Of a stretch of DNA of 64,000 nucleotides, positions 57,701 to 64,000 are shown in pieces. The notes beneath the pieces were generated by a model. The model made no database searches. It saw only the letters and a program-made list of their open reading frames with translations, and was not told the origin of the DNA. Where the stretch lies: the NCBI RefSeq assembly GCF_000010165.1, contig NC_012491.1:2983501-3047500 (forward strand). Reading direction: 5' to 3'. The number at the start of each line of letters is the position of its first letter. Position 1 is the stretch's first letter. Both the position numbers and the translations under genes were made by a program. Source of the stretch: Brevibacillus brevis NBRC 100599 (lineage in GTDB: Bacteria; Bacillota; Bacilli; Brevibacillales; Brevibacillaceae).

Positions 57701-60700
57701 AGAGCGTAGTCTCAGCTACTCGCCGCTGTTCCAGGTGATGTTTGTCCTCCAGAACTTCCAGCTAGATTTAGACGAAAAGGCTGGCATTCGCGTATCGGAA
57801 TTCGATATGGACAAACACCTCGTCACTGCGAAGTTCGACCTGACGTTGACGATGGCTGAAAGACCAAACGGGTTGATTGCGACATTTGAGTACAATACAG
57901 CGCTGTTTGATGAAACGACGATCGTGCGTATGTCCCAGCACTTCCATCACTTACTCGAAGCTATCGTTCAGATGCCGGAGCAGACCATTACCCAATTGCC
58001 GCTTTTGCCTCAGGCAGAACGGGAACAGCTGCTGGTGGAATGGAACGATACCACGACGGCTTACCCACGGGAGCAACGTGTGGATCAATTGTTCCAGCAG
58101 ACCGCGATGCGTTACCCGAATCAAATTGCAGTAGTAGCGGGAGACCAGAGTCTCACCTACTCCCAGTTAGAGACGCGAGCCAACCAAGTGGCCAACTACC
58201 TGCAAAAACAAGGCATTCGCCCAGGTTCACTTGTCGGTATTTGCGTGAAGCGTTCTCTCGAAATGCTGATCGGGGTGCTCGGGATTCTAAAAGCTGGTGG
58301 GGCTTATGTACCGCTCGATTCGGATTATCCGAAGGAACGTCTGGCATACATGATGGACGACGCCCGCGTGACTGTTTTGCTCACGCAGGAGCAGCTTCTA
58401 CCGTCACTCCCATCCGGAGAGCATAGCGTGGTATGTCTGGATCGCGATTGGACGATGATTGCCGATGAAAGTGAACAGGCACCTGATATTGACACCACAG
58501 CGGAAAGTCTCGCTTACGTGATCTACACCTCAGGCTCTACCGGGTTGCCAAAAGGAACGCTTGTCATCCATCGAGGTATTGTCCGTCTCGTCAAAGAGAC
58601 CGACTACGTGACGATCACAGAGCAGGACGTTTTCCTGCAAGCATCGACAGTATCATTCGATGCGGCGACCTTTGAAATTTGGGGTAGCTTGCTGAATGGG
58701 GCAAAGCTGGTGCTGATGCCGCCTGATCTGCCTTCCTTGGAAGAACTGGGACAAGCCATTCAGGTGCACAAGGTTACAACGCTTTGGCTGACGGCGGGAC
58801 TGTTCACACTGATGGTGGATCATCACAAAGAGTACTTGGCGGGGGTTCGCCAACTGCTCGTGGGTGGAGATGTCGTTTCGGTTCCTCACGTAAGAAAAGC
58901 GTTGGAACTCGAAGGACTCACGATCATCAACGGGTACGGTCCAACAGAAAACACGACATTCACTTGCTGCTATCCAGTCACGGAGTTGCCAGAGACGATC
59001 GGTTCATTCCCGATTGGCCGTCCGATCAAGAATACGACTGTGTACGTACTGGACAGCAACATGCAGCCCGTTCCGATTGGTGTAACAGGTGAGTTGTACA
59101 TTGGCGGAGATGGTCTGGCGCAAGGATATTTGAATCGTCCTGACTTAACCGAAGAGCGCTTTGTACCAAACCCGTTTTCAACCGATTCGCAGGCAAGGCT
59201 CTATCGGACGGGTGACCTGGTTCGTTACCTGCCAGATGGTGTTATCGAATTCATCGGACGAATCGACAATCAGGTAAAAATCCGCGGATTCCGCATCGAG
59301 CTGAGTGAAGTAGAGGCAGTTTTAGCCAAACATCCTGCTCTTGCCGCATCCGTCGTCATTGTCCGCGAAGATGAACCGGGCAAAAAACAGCTCGTCGCTT
59401 ATGCGGTCAAGCAAGCTGAGCAAGAGGTTGACACAGCCGAGCTGCGCCAGCATTTCAAAGCACATGTTCCGGATTATATGGTACCAACTGCTTTCGTCAT
59501 GCTGGATGAATTGCCGCTTACGCCAAACGGGAAAGTAGACCGTCGGGCCCTGCCAAAACCTGACTATGCGCACTCAAGTGATGAGCACTACGTGGCACCA
59601 CATACCTTGATCGAGCGCAAACTGTCTGAGATTTGGCAAGACGTTCTCAGAATCGAAGAAATCAGTATCAACGCTAACTTTTTCGAACTCGGAGGAGACT
59701 CGATCCTGAGTATCCAAATCGTCTCTCGGGCTAACCAAGCAGGGATTCGTCTTACACCTAAACAGATCTTTGAAAACCAAACAATCGCTGAACTGGCAGC
59801 TCTTGTTTCCACAACTGGAAACGGGGAAGGTGCTATTCAACTGGCGGAACAAGGCCTCGTGACTGGCAATGTGTTGCTTACGCCAATCCAGAAGTGGTTC
59901 TTTGCCGCTAATCAACCGTCCATCCATCACTGGAATCAATCCTTCTTGTTGACAGTCGAGGAGCCGGTTGATACGAGCGCATTGGAGCGTGCCATTGCCG
60001 AGTTGCTTGCACACCACGATGCTTTACGCATGCGTTATACGAACAACGACGGCATATGGTCACAACACATCGAGGGCTTGGGCGAACCTGTACCTTTCCA
60101 TTTGGTTGATTTGTCTGGCATCGCAGCAGAGGAACAATTCGCGCGATTGGAAGAAATTGCAGGCGAGAAGCAGGCAAGTCTCAACATCACAGAAGGCCCG
60201 ATGTTCCGAGCCGCGTACTTCCATCTTGGAAAAGAACGCGCGGGACGACTCCTGCTCGTTATTCATCACTTGGTAGTCGATGGGGTATCCTGGCGCATTT
60301 TGCTGGAAGACTTGCAGTTGGCCTATGAACAAGCGGTGAATGGTCAGGCGGTGCATTTCCCGTCAAAAACGACGTCGTTTAAGGCATGGGCTGAACAGTT
60401 ACACGCTTATGCCAAGTCTGATTCGCTTGATAAGGAAAAAGCCTTTTGGGCAAATCAAGCGTATGAAGTAGATCCACTTCCTGTCGACCGTACGTATGAG
60501 CCAGCTCAAAACATCGAGGCATACACGAAACAGATTACATTGACGCTGACCGCCGAAGAGACGCGCAACTTGCTTCACGAAACGCTCCCTTCCTACCGTC
60601 TGCAAATCAATGACGTATTGCTTGCTTCCTTAGCAAAAGCGTTGAATCGATGGACAGGAAAAGAGAAGATCGTCGTTACGCTGGAAGGACATGGACGCGA

Positions 60701-63700
60701 GGAGATTATCGAGGGGGCAGATTTATCCCATACGGTTGGCTGGTTCACAAGTATGTACCCGATACAGATTTCTATCGAGCAAGAAAAACCTTGGGGGCAT
60801 ACGCTGAAGGCAGTCAAGGAACAGCTCCGCCAGATTCCAAATAAGGGTGTCGGCTATGGGATTTTGCGCTATTTAAGTGATGATCTCGAGCTACAACACC
60901 AACTGAAAGCCCAACTGAAACCGCAAATCAGCTTTAACTACCTCGGGCAATTTGATCAAACCGTAGCGGTATCCTCTACATTTGGCATAGCGTCTGAATG
61001 CAGTGGAGCCAATCTTGCCCCTGATTCGATTCGAGAGAACTTGCTCGATATTATTAGTGCGGTTACAGGAGATCAGCTACACGTCACCTGGTTATACAAC
61101 GAAAACATCCATGACGAACAGACGATTGCGGCGGTTGCTGATCATTACATGGAAGCACTGCGGGAGATTATGACTTACACCCAATCGGCAGAAGAAATCG
61201 GCTACACACCGTCAGACTTCCCGCTGGCTAATCTGAATCAGCAGTCAATCGACAAATACATCGCTTCGGATCGTCAGCTCGAAAATGTATACCTGCTGAC
61301 CCCACTGCAAGAGGGGATGCTGTTCCACTCCCTGTATGAACAAGAGGGTGGCGATTATGTTGTACAGTTCCTCATGACAGTGCGAGAGATTAGCTTGGAA
61401 GCTTTCGAGCAAGCGTGGCAGAGAATCGTCGACCGTCATTCGATTCTTCGTACCTCCTTTATCTGGGAGGGCTTGGAACAACCGCATCAAATCGTCCGAA
61501 AACAAGTAAAAGTAAGCGTGGAAAAAATCGACCTACGCCATGTGGATGCCGATAAGCAGGAAGCTGAAATCCAAGCGTACATGGAAAAAGACCGGGTGCG
61601 AAACTTCCAGCTTAATCAGGCGCCATTAATGCGGTGGACATTGTTTCACACAAACGATAATACGTATCGCTTCTTATGGGGCTTCCATCATATCTTGCTA
61701 GATGGCTGGAGTATGCCACTTGTCTTGCAAGATTGGCAGGCGAGTTATCAAGCGATTGATAAAGGCGAAGAAGAAAAACTAGAAGCAGTCCAACCATTCA
61801 GTCGTTATATCGCATGGCTCCATAAGCAAGATAAACAAGTTGCGGAGCGCTATTGGCGCGAGCAGTTAAAAGGCTTCTACGAATCAACGCCACTTGCTAT
61901 GGGAAAAGCAGGCAGTCATGCCATACAGCCTAAAGCCTACAGAGATCGCACCGTTTACTTATCCAAGGAAGTAACGGAACATCTGCAAGCTTTTGCCCGC
62001 AAGCAGCAGTTGACGCTAAATACGCTGGTGCAAGGGGCATGGGCACTCATCCTGAGCGGTTACAGCGGATCAGACGATGTTGTCTTTGGAACAACAGTTT
62101 CTGGTCGTCCAGCGGAGCTGCCAGGAGTGGAAAACATGGTAGGACTCTTTATTAATACGCTACCTGTCCGCGTCATGTTTGACCCAAGCCAAACGATTCA
62201 GGAATGGTTACAACACTTGCAAAAGACACAATTAGACATCCGCCAGTATGAATACACACCACTTGTAGACGTCCAAGGCTGGAGTGAGGTTTCACATGGA
62301 CAATCGTTGTTCGATAGTATTCTCGTTTTTGAGAACTACCTGAATAGCACAAGTGAGGGATCAGATTCCGGCGTGTCGCTGAGTGAAGTCCAAGCAGTGG
62401 AGCAAACCAATTACCCATTGACATTGGTGGTAGCTCCTGGCGATGAACTTGCTCTCAAATTGATCTATGAGCAAGGACGTTTTGATTCGGAAGCGATTGT
62501 GAAAGTATTGGAACAGATGTCTCAGGTTCTACAAGCCCTAACTGCACAAGCGGAACAGCCGTTGACTACACTTTCATTTATTACAGACGAGGAACGCCAC
62601 AAGCTGTTAGTGGAATGGAACGCAACGGAAACGGAATATGCTCGTGACGCGGTGATGCACCAGCTATTTGAAGCACAAGTAGTTGCAACACCGGATGCAG
62701 AGGCTTTAATCGTCGGAGAAGACAGACTGACGTACGCAGAGCTGAACTGCCGAGCAAACCAGTTGGCTCACTATCTGCGTTCTCAAGGAATCGGCCCAGA
62801 GGTCTTGGTGGCTGTTCTCATGGAACGTACGACCGAGATGATCGTTGCGATGATGGGCATTCTCAAAGCTGGTGGCGCGTATGTGCCGATTGATCCCGCG
62901 TATCCACAAGAGAGAATCGGCTATACGTTGGAGGATTCGCAAGCGGCAATCCTATTAACCCAAGGAAGCCTGCTATCCATGCTGCCTGAACATACAGCAC
63001 AAGTGATCTGCCTGGATCGTGACTGGGAGGTTATCGCAGAGCAAAGCGAAGAGAACCTGCTTAATCTGGTAGAGCCAACGAACCTTTCCTATGTCATATA
63101 CACCTCGGGCTCGACAGGTCTGCCTAAAGGGGTGGCGATTCAGCACAGTAGTGTCATTGCCTTCATCGCGTGGGCGAAAACGGTCTTTTCCGCAGAAGAA
63201 ATGAGTGGGGTGCTCGCCTCCACATCCATCTGCTTCGATCTGTCTGTCTATGAAATATTCGTTACCTTAGCCTACGGCGGGAAAGTCATCTTGGCTGACA
63301 ACGCCTTGCATATACCGACCCTGCCAGCAGTCAACGAAGTGACATTGATCAATACCGTTCCATCTGCTGCCAAAGAACTCGTGCGGATGAACGCGATCCC
63401 GTCGACGGTACGCGTGGTCAACTTAGCAGGAGAGCCACTGCCAAACACATTGGCGCAAAGTCTATATGCAATGGGACATGTGGAAAAAGTCTTTAATCTT
63501 TATGGTCCGTCTGAAGATACGACTTACTCCACGTATGTACAGGTCACCAAAGGCGCCACGTCAGAACCGACAATTGGTCGTCCTTTGTCCAACACACAAG
63601 CGTATATTCTCGATGCCAACCTGCAGCCTGTCCCGTTGGGCTTACCTGGGGAACTGTATCTTGGTGGTGACGGATTGGCTCGCGGGTATCTGAATCGCCC

Positions 63701-64000
63701 AGAGCTTACCGCAGAACGATTCTTGTCCAATCCATTCCACGCTGACTCACATGCGCGGATGTACGGCACCGGTGACTTGGTCCGTTATCTCCCAGATGGA
63801 CAAATCGAGTACTTGGGACGGATTGACCATCAGGTGAAGATTCGCGGTTATCGGATCGAGTTGGGAGAGCTGGAGGCTGTCCTTCGCACCCATCCGGCTG
63901 TCAAGGAAGCCGTTGTGATGGCAAGAGAAGACAAGCAGGGTGACAAACGTTTGGCGGCTTATGTAACGACAAGAGAGGAAAGTAGCGAAGGGGCCACTGA
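45795..64000 (+). CDS. lgrB: Linear gramicidin synthetase LgrB, extended into a fifth module (3' end outside the window)
   Basis: GTG 45795, GGAGGAG just upstream, 28 bp after lgrA. The frame has no stop up to the edge: at least 6,068 residues. Order in residues: C1 10-436, A1 466-950, T1 (S998), C2 1059-1500, A2 1523-2013, T2 (S2062), E1 2116-2553, C3 2589-3020, A3 3041-3526, T3 (S3577), C4 3633-4076, A4 4098-4586, T4 (S4636), E2 4693-5134, C5 5167-5600, A5 from 5619. All C and E domains keep HHxxxDG. C1, C3 and C5 have the form used after an epimerase (SPMQEGMLFHSL/TPLQEGMLFHSL); C2 and C4 the L-type form. Pockets: A1 D-V-A-N-M-A-I-I-Y, A2 D-A-W-F-L-G-Q-V-V (Leu), A3 and A5 D-L-Y-N-N-A-L-T-Y (Ala), A4 D-A-F-W-L-G-G-T-F (Val). 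The published LgrB ends after E2, about 5,160 residues; here the linker runs on. Confidence 0.9.
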   Translation, partial: MSSKKIANIYPLSPMQEGMLFHSLLDEGTESYFEQLRFTIRGFIDPAILEQSLNALIARHDILRTVFILEKVQKPRQIVLKERKTNVQVIDITHLSEDEQAIFLEDYTKKERQKNFDLAKDVLIRLTLIRTSSDAYTLIWSHHHILLDGWCIPIVLHDFFQIYQQVKDEQPVNLGQVYPYSKYISWLGEQDAEEAKDNWSRYLSDYEPSTFIQKQGTGIKYNQAELVFTIGQSLTTELNHIARQLQVTVNNLFRTIWGLMLQRQSNIDDVVFGSVVSGRPIDIPNVEQMVGLFINTVPIRVQMRDNQTFSDLVKQVQEESSSLEKYHYLSLADIQKNQQLIDHIILFQNYPMGAELLTRLNQYNQEFTLTKLHAFEQTNYDLNIMVTADDTLTVTYLYNASVFTEDQLQHLNQQLITIMTQVTNTPDILLKNLEIINSEEKHLQLHTFNDTYRHYPVDYLIHQIFEERAEKQPHHIALVMGEQKLTYRELNEKANQLATFLRAKGVGPESIVSLLTERSAEMIIAILAIFKAGGAYLPIDPAHPKDRIEYILQDSGSVLLLTKKRFLETIDFADRIFDLEAGELYQGAPGNLANVAKASNLAYVIYTSGSTGKPKGVMIEHASLLNQIFALQEQYPLQEKDAYLLKTTYTFDVSVAEIFGWILGNGRLVILEPGAEKEPYKIWESIVNYDVTHVNFVPSMLILFVEYLEGRKEANRLRYIMAAGEAMPNDLASRVYQVLPEVKVENIYGPTEATIYASCYSLTADLIENPVPIGKPLANYQMHIVNQHGQLQPIGVPGELCIAGAGLARGYLNNEEMTNEKFVPHPFEAGKRMYRTGDLARYRKDGNIEYLGRIDHQVKIRGFRIELNEIRSRLIEEESIRDAVVVAQTDHNHQAYLCAYIIADQMWTVASLRTLLRQTLPDYMVPSHFIQMEEFPLTSSGKIDRKALPLPDGEVQTGNAYSAPRNPIEELLARIWEEVLGVSRVGIHDNFFELGGHSLLATQLLSRTSKVFQTQLQMREIFTYQTVAELAERIQITRQGAEPIKQSPIKPLSLDSTQELPLSFAQQRLWFLDQLIPNSAMYNIPVGFRLRGAVDTNVMERALNEMINRHESLRTTVKDIEGRAVQVIHTQVHFPLPVTDLRDLPAEEKDTIWMSMVEEDGATPFQLDHWPLMRAVLIRLEEQESVLWINMHHIISDGWSMDVLVNELSTIYEAFVKEAEAPLADLPIQYRDYAVWQRENWQGNVWEQQLSYWKKKLGQSEPLLPLPTDRPRTVVQSYSGDNYSFYVPSEVGQKLRELGRQEGATLFMTLLAAFKHFMYRYTNTTDILIGTPVAGRNRQEIENLIGFFVNMLVLRTDLSNDPTFVELLRRVRETAFDAFANQDIPFEKLVDELQIERSLSYSPLFQVLFSVQGMSTGVRKGETISITPNEVSLNKTTKFDLTLTMIEDEDDGLKGVFEYSTDLFDRTTIERMAEHFRNLLQAVATNPAQKITEVELLGDGERDQLLVGWNDTEVDYSRDLCVHELVTEIAQKLPDQLAVSGEQGAITYAELDAKANQLAHFLLKQGIGSEDLVGICVERSIEMLIGQLAILKAGAAYVPMDPAYPQERLAFMIKNAQMSLVLTQERLVSALPVGAATFLCLDRDWDGMATMSSDAPAVTTKAEQLAYVIYTSGSTGTPKGVEIEHRSLLNLIHWHQRAYNVNAADRASQIAGTAFDASVWEIWPYLTAGATICLPQEEIRLVPEKLRDWIVESGITISFLPTPLAESLLTVNWPAGSALRYMLTGGDTLHQYPSADLPFTLVNQYGPTENTVVATAGIVPVQGEREAAPSIGRPIDNVSVYVLDASRKPVPVGVVGELYIAGKSLARGYLNRPDLTEASFVPNPFSTDEGARMYRTGDLVRYLADGSLEFIGRADDQVSIRGFRVELGEIESALYAHAAVSEAVVIVREDLTPGVKRLVAYAVLHEGEEVQTNELRQSLKDRLPDYMVPSVIIRMDALPLTPNGKVDRRALPLPDTVRAQWEDGYVAPQTEIEYKLAEIWQGVLGVESIGIHDNFFELGGDSILTIQIVARANQAGIRFTPKHLFDSQTLAELAASVVVLEDAPQVHREQGIVTGELPLTPIQTWFFEQEICHVNHWNQSVMLAVREEMDASLLAKAFAAILAHHDALRLRFRNVNGKWEQYHDVVSDEDVFQVVDLTTAVRETEIEEQMQAIADELQESLDIEKGPLLRAAYFQCEDKQRLFIAIHHLAVDGVSWRIILEDLQTAYQQLIELQQINLPQKTTSFKRWSEQLTQYAEQSVVDEYWATLDTSHVVNLPVDHPNGKNTEGLAVQVKVKLGVDETRALLQEVPAAYRTQINDVLLSALIRAYNNWTGQQTLYVSVEGHGREEIIDGVDISRTVGWFTSMYPVLLEMEPQTPWGSLIKSVKEQLRSIPDKGIGYGIHRYLSKDEQTINTLQAYRQPEISFNYLGQFDQDQTADSSLFQIIPNWSASNLSRDEARIHTLDFQSMVAGDQLEMTWTYSGDMYEQQTIEELARDYVQSLQAIVAHCRSEEAGGYTPSDFALAELDQTSLDKFIGNNRLIENIYTLTPLQEGMLFHSLYEQAGGDYVVQLVVNLDHLNVAKFSEAWQKVVERHAILRTTFLWIGLDKPHQVVHTKVTAHVEQLDWSHLPKEKQEANLQTYLEQDRKRGFDLTHPPLMRWSLIRLDSKTSQLVWSFHHILLDGWSTPIVLNDWLTYYQASVDGTKAELPVAPPFSTYIAWLKQQSLEASEQYWRKHLRGFRTPTPLSMGKPGGRAVQQKEYADQMILLSKETTASLQAFARRHQLTMNTLVQGAWALILSRYAGESEVVFGTTNLGRPTDLRGVDSMVGLFINTLPVRVLFSEQVTVIDWLQKIQQEQSAIRQYEFTPLVDIQSWSEVPLGQALFDSILVFENYMSGAETNANTDMSLNAIKAVEQTNYPLTLVAAPGEELLLKLIYETNRFDQITMDKVLAQLIKVFESIMAQPTDHLSAISFITDEERHKLLVEWNATETEYARDAVMHQLFEAQVVATPDAEALIVGEDRLTYAELNRRANQLAHYLRAQGIGPEVLVAVLMERTTEMIVAMMGILKAGGAYVPIDPAYPQERIGYTLEDSQAAILLTQGSLLSMLPEHTAQVICLDRDWEAIAEQSEENLLNLVEPTNLSYVIYTSGSTGLPKGVAIQHSSVIAFIAWAKTVFSAEEMSGVLASTSICFDLSVYEIFVTLAYGGKVILADNALHIPTLPAVNEVTLINTVPSAAKELVRMNAIPSTVRVVNLAGEPLPNTLAQSLYAMGHVEKVFNLYGPSEDTTYSTYVQVTKGATSEPTIGRPLSNTQAYILDANLQPVPLGLPGELYLGGDGLARGYLNRPELTAERFLSNPFHADSHARMYGTGDLVRYLPDGQIEYLGRIDHQVKIRGYRIELGELEAVLRTHPAVKEAVVMAREDKQGDKRLAAYVTTREESSEEATDLAVWAKAKLPEFMVPSVFVWLDAMPLTPNGKIDRKQLPEPEWGQIASTQEYVAPRNQTEELVATIWSQVLGIEKVGVYDNFFELGGHSLLATRVISRLREMFAGEVPIRTLFENPTVAELSEILGSFWRETSGASIEPVSREGHLPLSFAQQRLWFLDRLMPESALYNIPSAMRLHGDLNIEAWNKSLQLLIQRHESLRTTFDHVGGQAVQIIHPYQEQPLRVIDLRELPADECEAETQRLAGIEAATPFNLSEGPLFRTTLIRICEQEAVFLFNMHHIIFDGWSIGIFIKEMRALYEAFVYGKEPGLADLTLQYADYAVWQRKWMEEDVLTRQLAYWKEKLVDAEPLLVLPTDRPRPSVQSHAGAMYTFTLSAELLEKLSMLSREEGSTLFMTLLAAFQTMLYRYSGQEDILVGSPVAGRNREEIESLIGFFINTLVLRTDMSGEPTFRDLLARVKETALEAYAHQDLPFEKLVDELALERSLSYSPLFQVMFVLQNFQLDLDEKAGIRVSEFDMDKHLVTAKFDLTLTMAERPNGLIATFEYNTALFDETTIVRMSQHFHHLLEAIVQMPEQTITQLPLLPQAEREQLLVEWNDTTTAYPREQRVDQLFQQTAMRYPNQIAVVAGDQSLTYSQLETRANQVANYLQKQGIRPGSLVGICVKRSLEMLIGVLGILKAGGAYVPLDSDYPKERLAYMMDDARVTVLLTQEQLLPSLPSGEHSVVCLDRDWTMIADESEQAPDIDTTAESLAYVIYTSGSTGLPKGTLVIHRGIVRLVKETDYVTITEQDVFLQASTVSFDAATFEIWGSLLNGAKLVLMPPDLPSLEELGQAIQVHKVTTLWLTAGLFTLMVDHHKEYLAGVRQLLVGGDVVSVPHVRKALELEGLTIINGYGPTENTTFTCCYPVTELPETIGSFPIGRPIKNTTVYVLDSNMQPVPIGVTGELYIGGDGLAQGYLNRPDLTEERFVPNPFSTDSQARLYRTGDLVRYLPDGVIEFIGRIDNQVKIRGFRIELSEVEAVLAKHPALAASVVIVREDEPGKKQLVAYAVKQAEQEVDTAELRQHFKAHVPDYMVPTAFVMLDELPLTPNGKVDRRALPKPDYAHSSDEHYVAPHTLIERKLSEIWQDVLRIEEISINANFFELGGDSILSIQIVSRANQAGIRLTPKQIFENQTIAELAALVSTTGNGEGAIQLAEQGLVTGNVLLTPIQKWFFAANQPSIHHWNQSFLLTVEEPVDTSALERAIAELLAHHDALRMRYTNNDGIWSQHIEGLGEPVPFHLVDLSGIAAEEQFARLEEIAGEKQASLNITEGPMFRAAYFHLGKERAGRLLLVIHHLVVDGVSWRILLEDLQLAYEQAVNGQAVHFPSKTTSFKAWAEQLHAYAKSDSLDKEKAFWANQAYEVDPLPVDRTYEPAQNIEAYTKQITLTLTAEETRNLLHETLPSYRLQINDVLLASLAKALNRWTGKEKIVVTLEGHGREEIIEGADLSHTVGWFTSMYPIQISIEQEKPWGHTLKAVKEQLRQIPNKGVGYGILRYLSDDLELQHQLKAQLKPQISFNYLGQFDQTVAVSSTFGIASECSGANLAPDSIRENLLDIISAVTGDQLHVTWLYNENIHDEQTIAAVADHYMEALREIMTYTQSAEEIGYTPSDFPLANLNQQSIDKYIASDRQLENVYLLTPLQEGMLFHSLYEQEGGDYVVQFLMTVREISLEAFEQAWQRIVDRHSILRTSFIWEGLEQPHQIVRKQVKVSVEKIDLRHVDADKQEAEIQAYMEKDRVRNFQLNQAPLMRWTLFHTNDNTYRFLWGFHHILLDGWSMPLVLQDWQASYQAIDKGEEEKLEAVQPFSRYIAWLHKQDKQVAERYWREQLKGFYESTPLAMGKAGSHAIQPKAYRDRTVYLSKEVTEHLQAFARKQQLTLNTLVQGAWALILSGYSGSDDVVFGTTVSGRPAELPGVENMVGLFINTLPVRVMFDPSQTIQEWLQHLQKTQLDIRQYEYTPLVDVQGWSEVSHGQSLFDSILVFENYLNSTSEGSDSGVSLSEVQAVEQTNYPLTLVVAPGDELALKLIYEQGRFDSEAIVKVLEQMSQVLQALTAQAEQPLTTLSFITDEERHKLLVEWNATETEYARDAVMHQLFEAQVVATPDAEALIVGEDRLTYAELNCRANQLAHYLRSQGIGPEVLVAVLMERTTEMIVAMMGILKAGGAYVPIDPAYPQERIGYTLEDSQAAILLTQGSLLSMLPEHTAQVICLDRDWEVIAEQSEENLLNLVEPTNLSYVIYTSGSTGLPKGVAIQHSSVIAFIAWAKTVFSAEEMSGVLASTSICFDLSVYEIFVTLAYGGKVILADNALHIPTLPAVNEVTLINTVPSAAKELVRMNAIPSTVRVVNLAGEPLPNTLAQSLYAMGHVEKVFNLYGPSEDTTYSTYVQVTKGATSEPTIGRPLSNTQAYILDANLQPVPLGLPGELYLGGDGLARGYLNRPELTAERFLSNPFHADSHARMYGTGDLVRYLPDGQIEYLGRIDHQVKIRGYRIELGELEAVLRTHPAVKEAVVMAREDKQGDKRLAAYVTTREESSEGAT
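54843..56260 (+). repeat. lgrB: Near-identical A-domain repeat, copy 1 (module 5)
   Basis: The DNA for A3 recurs at 62583-64000, exactly 7,740 bp (2,580 codons) downstream in the same frame. From about 55355 to 56216 the two copies differ at only about five or six bases; towards the start they differ more, mostly silently. The flanking C domains are clearly different, so this is not a whole-module copy. The pattern fits gene conversion centred on the substrate pocket. Confidence 0.9.
62583..64000 (+). repeat. lgrB: Near-identical A-domain repeat, copy 2 (module 7 position)
   Basis: Second copy of the repeat described at 54843-56260; the window ends inside it. Replacements seen include Arg to Cys and Ala to Ser early in the domain, one Ala to Val, and a Glu to Gly close to the window edge. 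The pocket residues D-L-Y-N-N-A-L-T-Y are unchanged. Confidence 0.9.

Noticed and set aside
45951..63769. Numerous open frames of 60-150 codons on the minus strand and in other plus frames across the NRPS genes
   Set aside because: They lie inside domains with complete NRPS motifs, have no consistent ribosome binding sites and repeat wherever the A-domain repeat occurs; they are shadows.
54843..64000. Assembly artefact as the cause of the A-domain repeat and the extended lgrB
   Set aside because: The two copies differ at scattered, mostly silent sites and are joined by clearly different C domains, which a collapsed or duplicated read assembly would not produce. Long reads would settle it.

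Overview
The window reads as chromosomal DNA of a Gram-positive, low-to-mid GC Firmicute, most probably Brevibacillus brevis or a close relative. AGGAGG-type ribosome binding sites are strong, TTG and GTG starts are common, and the right third is a linear gramicidin (lgr) type non-ribosomal peptide synthetase (NRPS) locus. No tRNA, rRNA, CRISPR array or intact insertion sequence was seen.

Left part (1-14848): a peptide-uptake operon (partial solute-binding protein, serine hydrolase, two permeases, two ATPases) followed by dapF, which looks like a cell-wall peptide salvage set. Next come a reductase-like enzyme, pepT, an FAD oxidoreductase, and a block with a MerR regulator, two GNAT acetyltransferases, a methyltransferase and a membrane-anchored hydrolase. 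Two near-identical MerR-type promoters in opposite orientation (12128-12158 and 12966-12996) tie the regulator to itself and to the hydrolase operon.

Middle part (14849-29598): katG; a secreted protein of unknown function beside a two-component system; an anchored accessory protein with a MacB/FtsX-type ABC transporter and a second two-component system; a DUF2809-like membrane protein; a small hypothetical protein; and an sdpR-sdpI-CPBP operon, meaning toxin immunity genes without the toxin.

Right part (29770-64000): one operon encodes an RND efflux pump, its lipoprotein adaptor, a type II thioesterase and an aldo/keto reductase (likely LgrE). A convergent minus-strand ABC exporter follows, then lgrA and lgrB. 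LgrA is F-A-T-C-A-T-E, starting at TTG 38939. LgrB begins at GTG 45795 and stays open to the window edge, more than 6,068 codons. It carries C-A-T, C-A-T-E, C-A-T, C-A-T-E and then a fifth module C-A, cut by the edge. The published LgrB has four modules and about 5,160 residues, so here lgrB is fused to, or extended into, what should be lgrC. The fifth module's A domain is a near-identical copy of the third one, and both read as alanine-specific, whereas linear gramicidin has valine at residue 7. The predicted order is formyl-(Val/Ile)-Gly-Ala-D-Leu-Ala-D-Val-Ala-..., a candidate new gramicidin variant. This is the main finding of the window.
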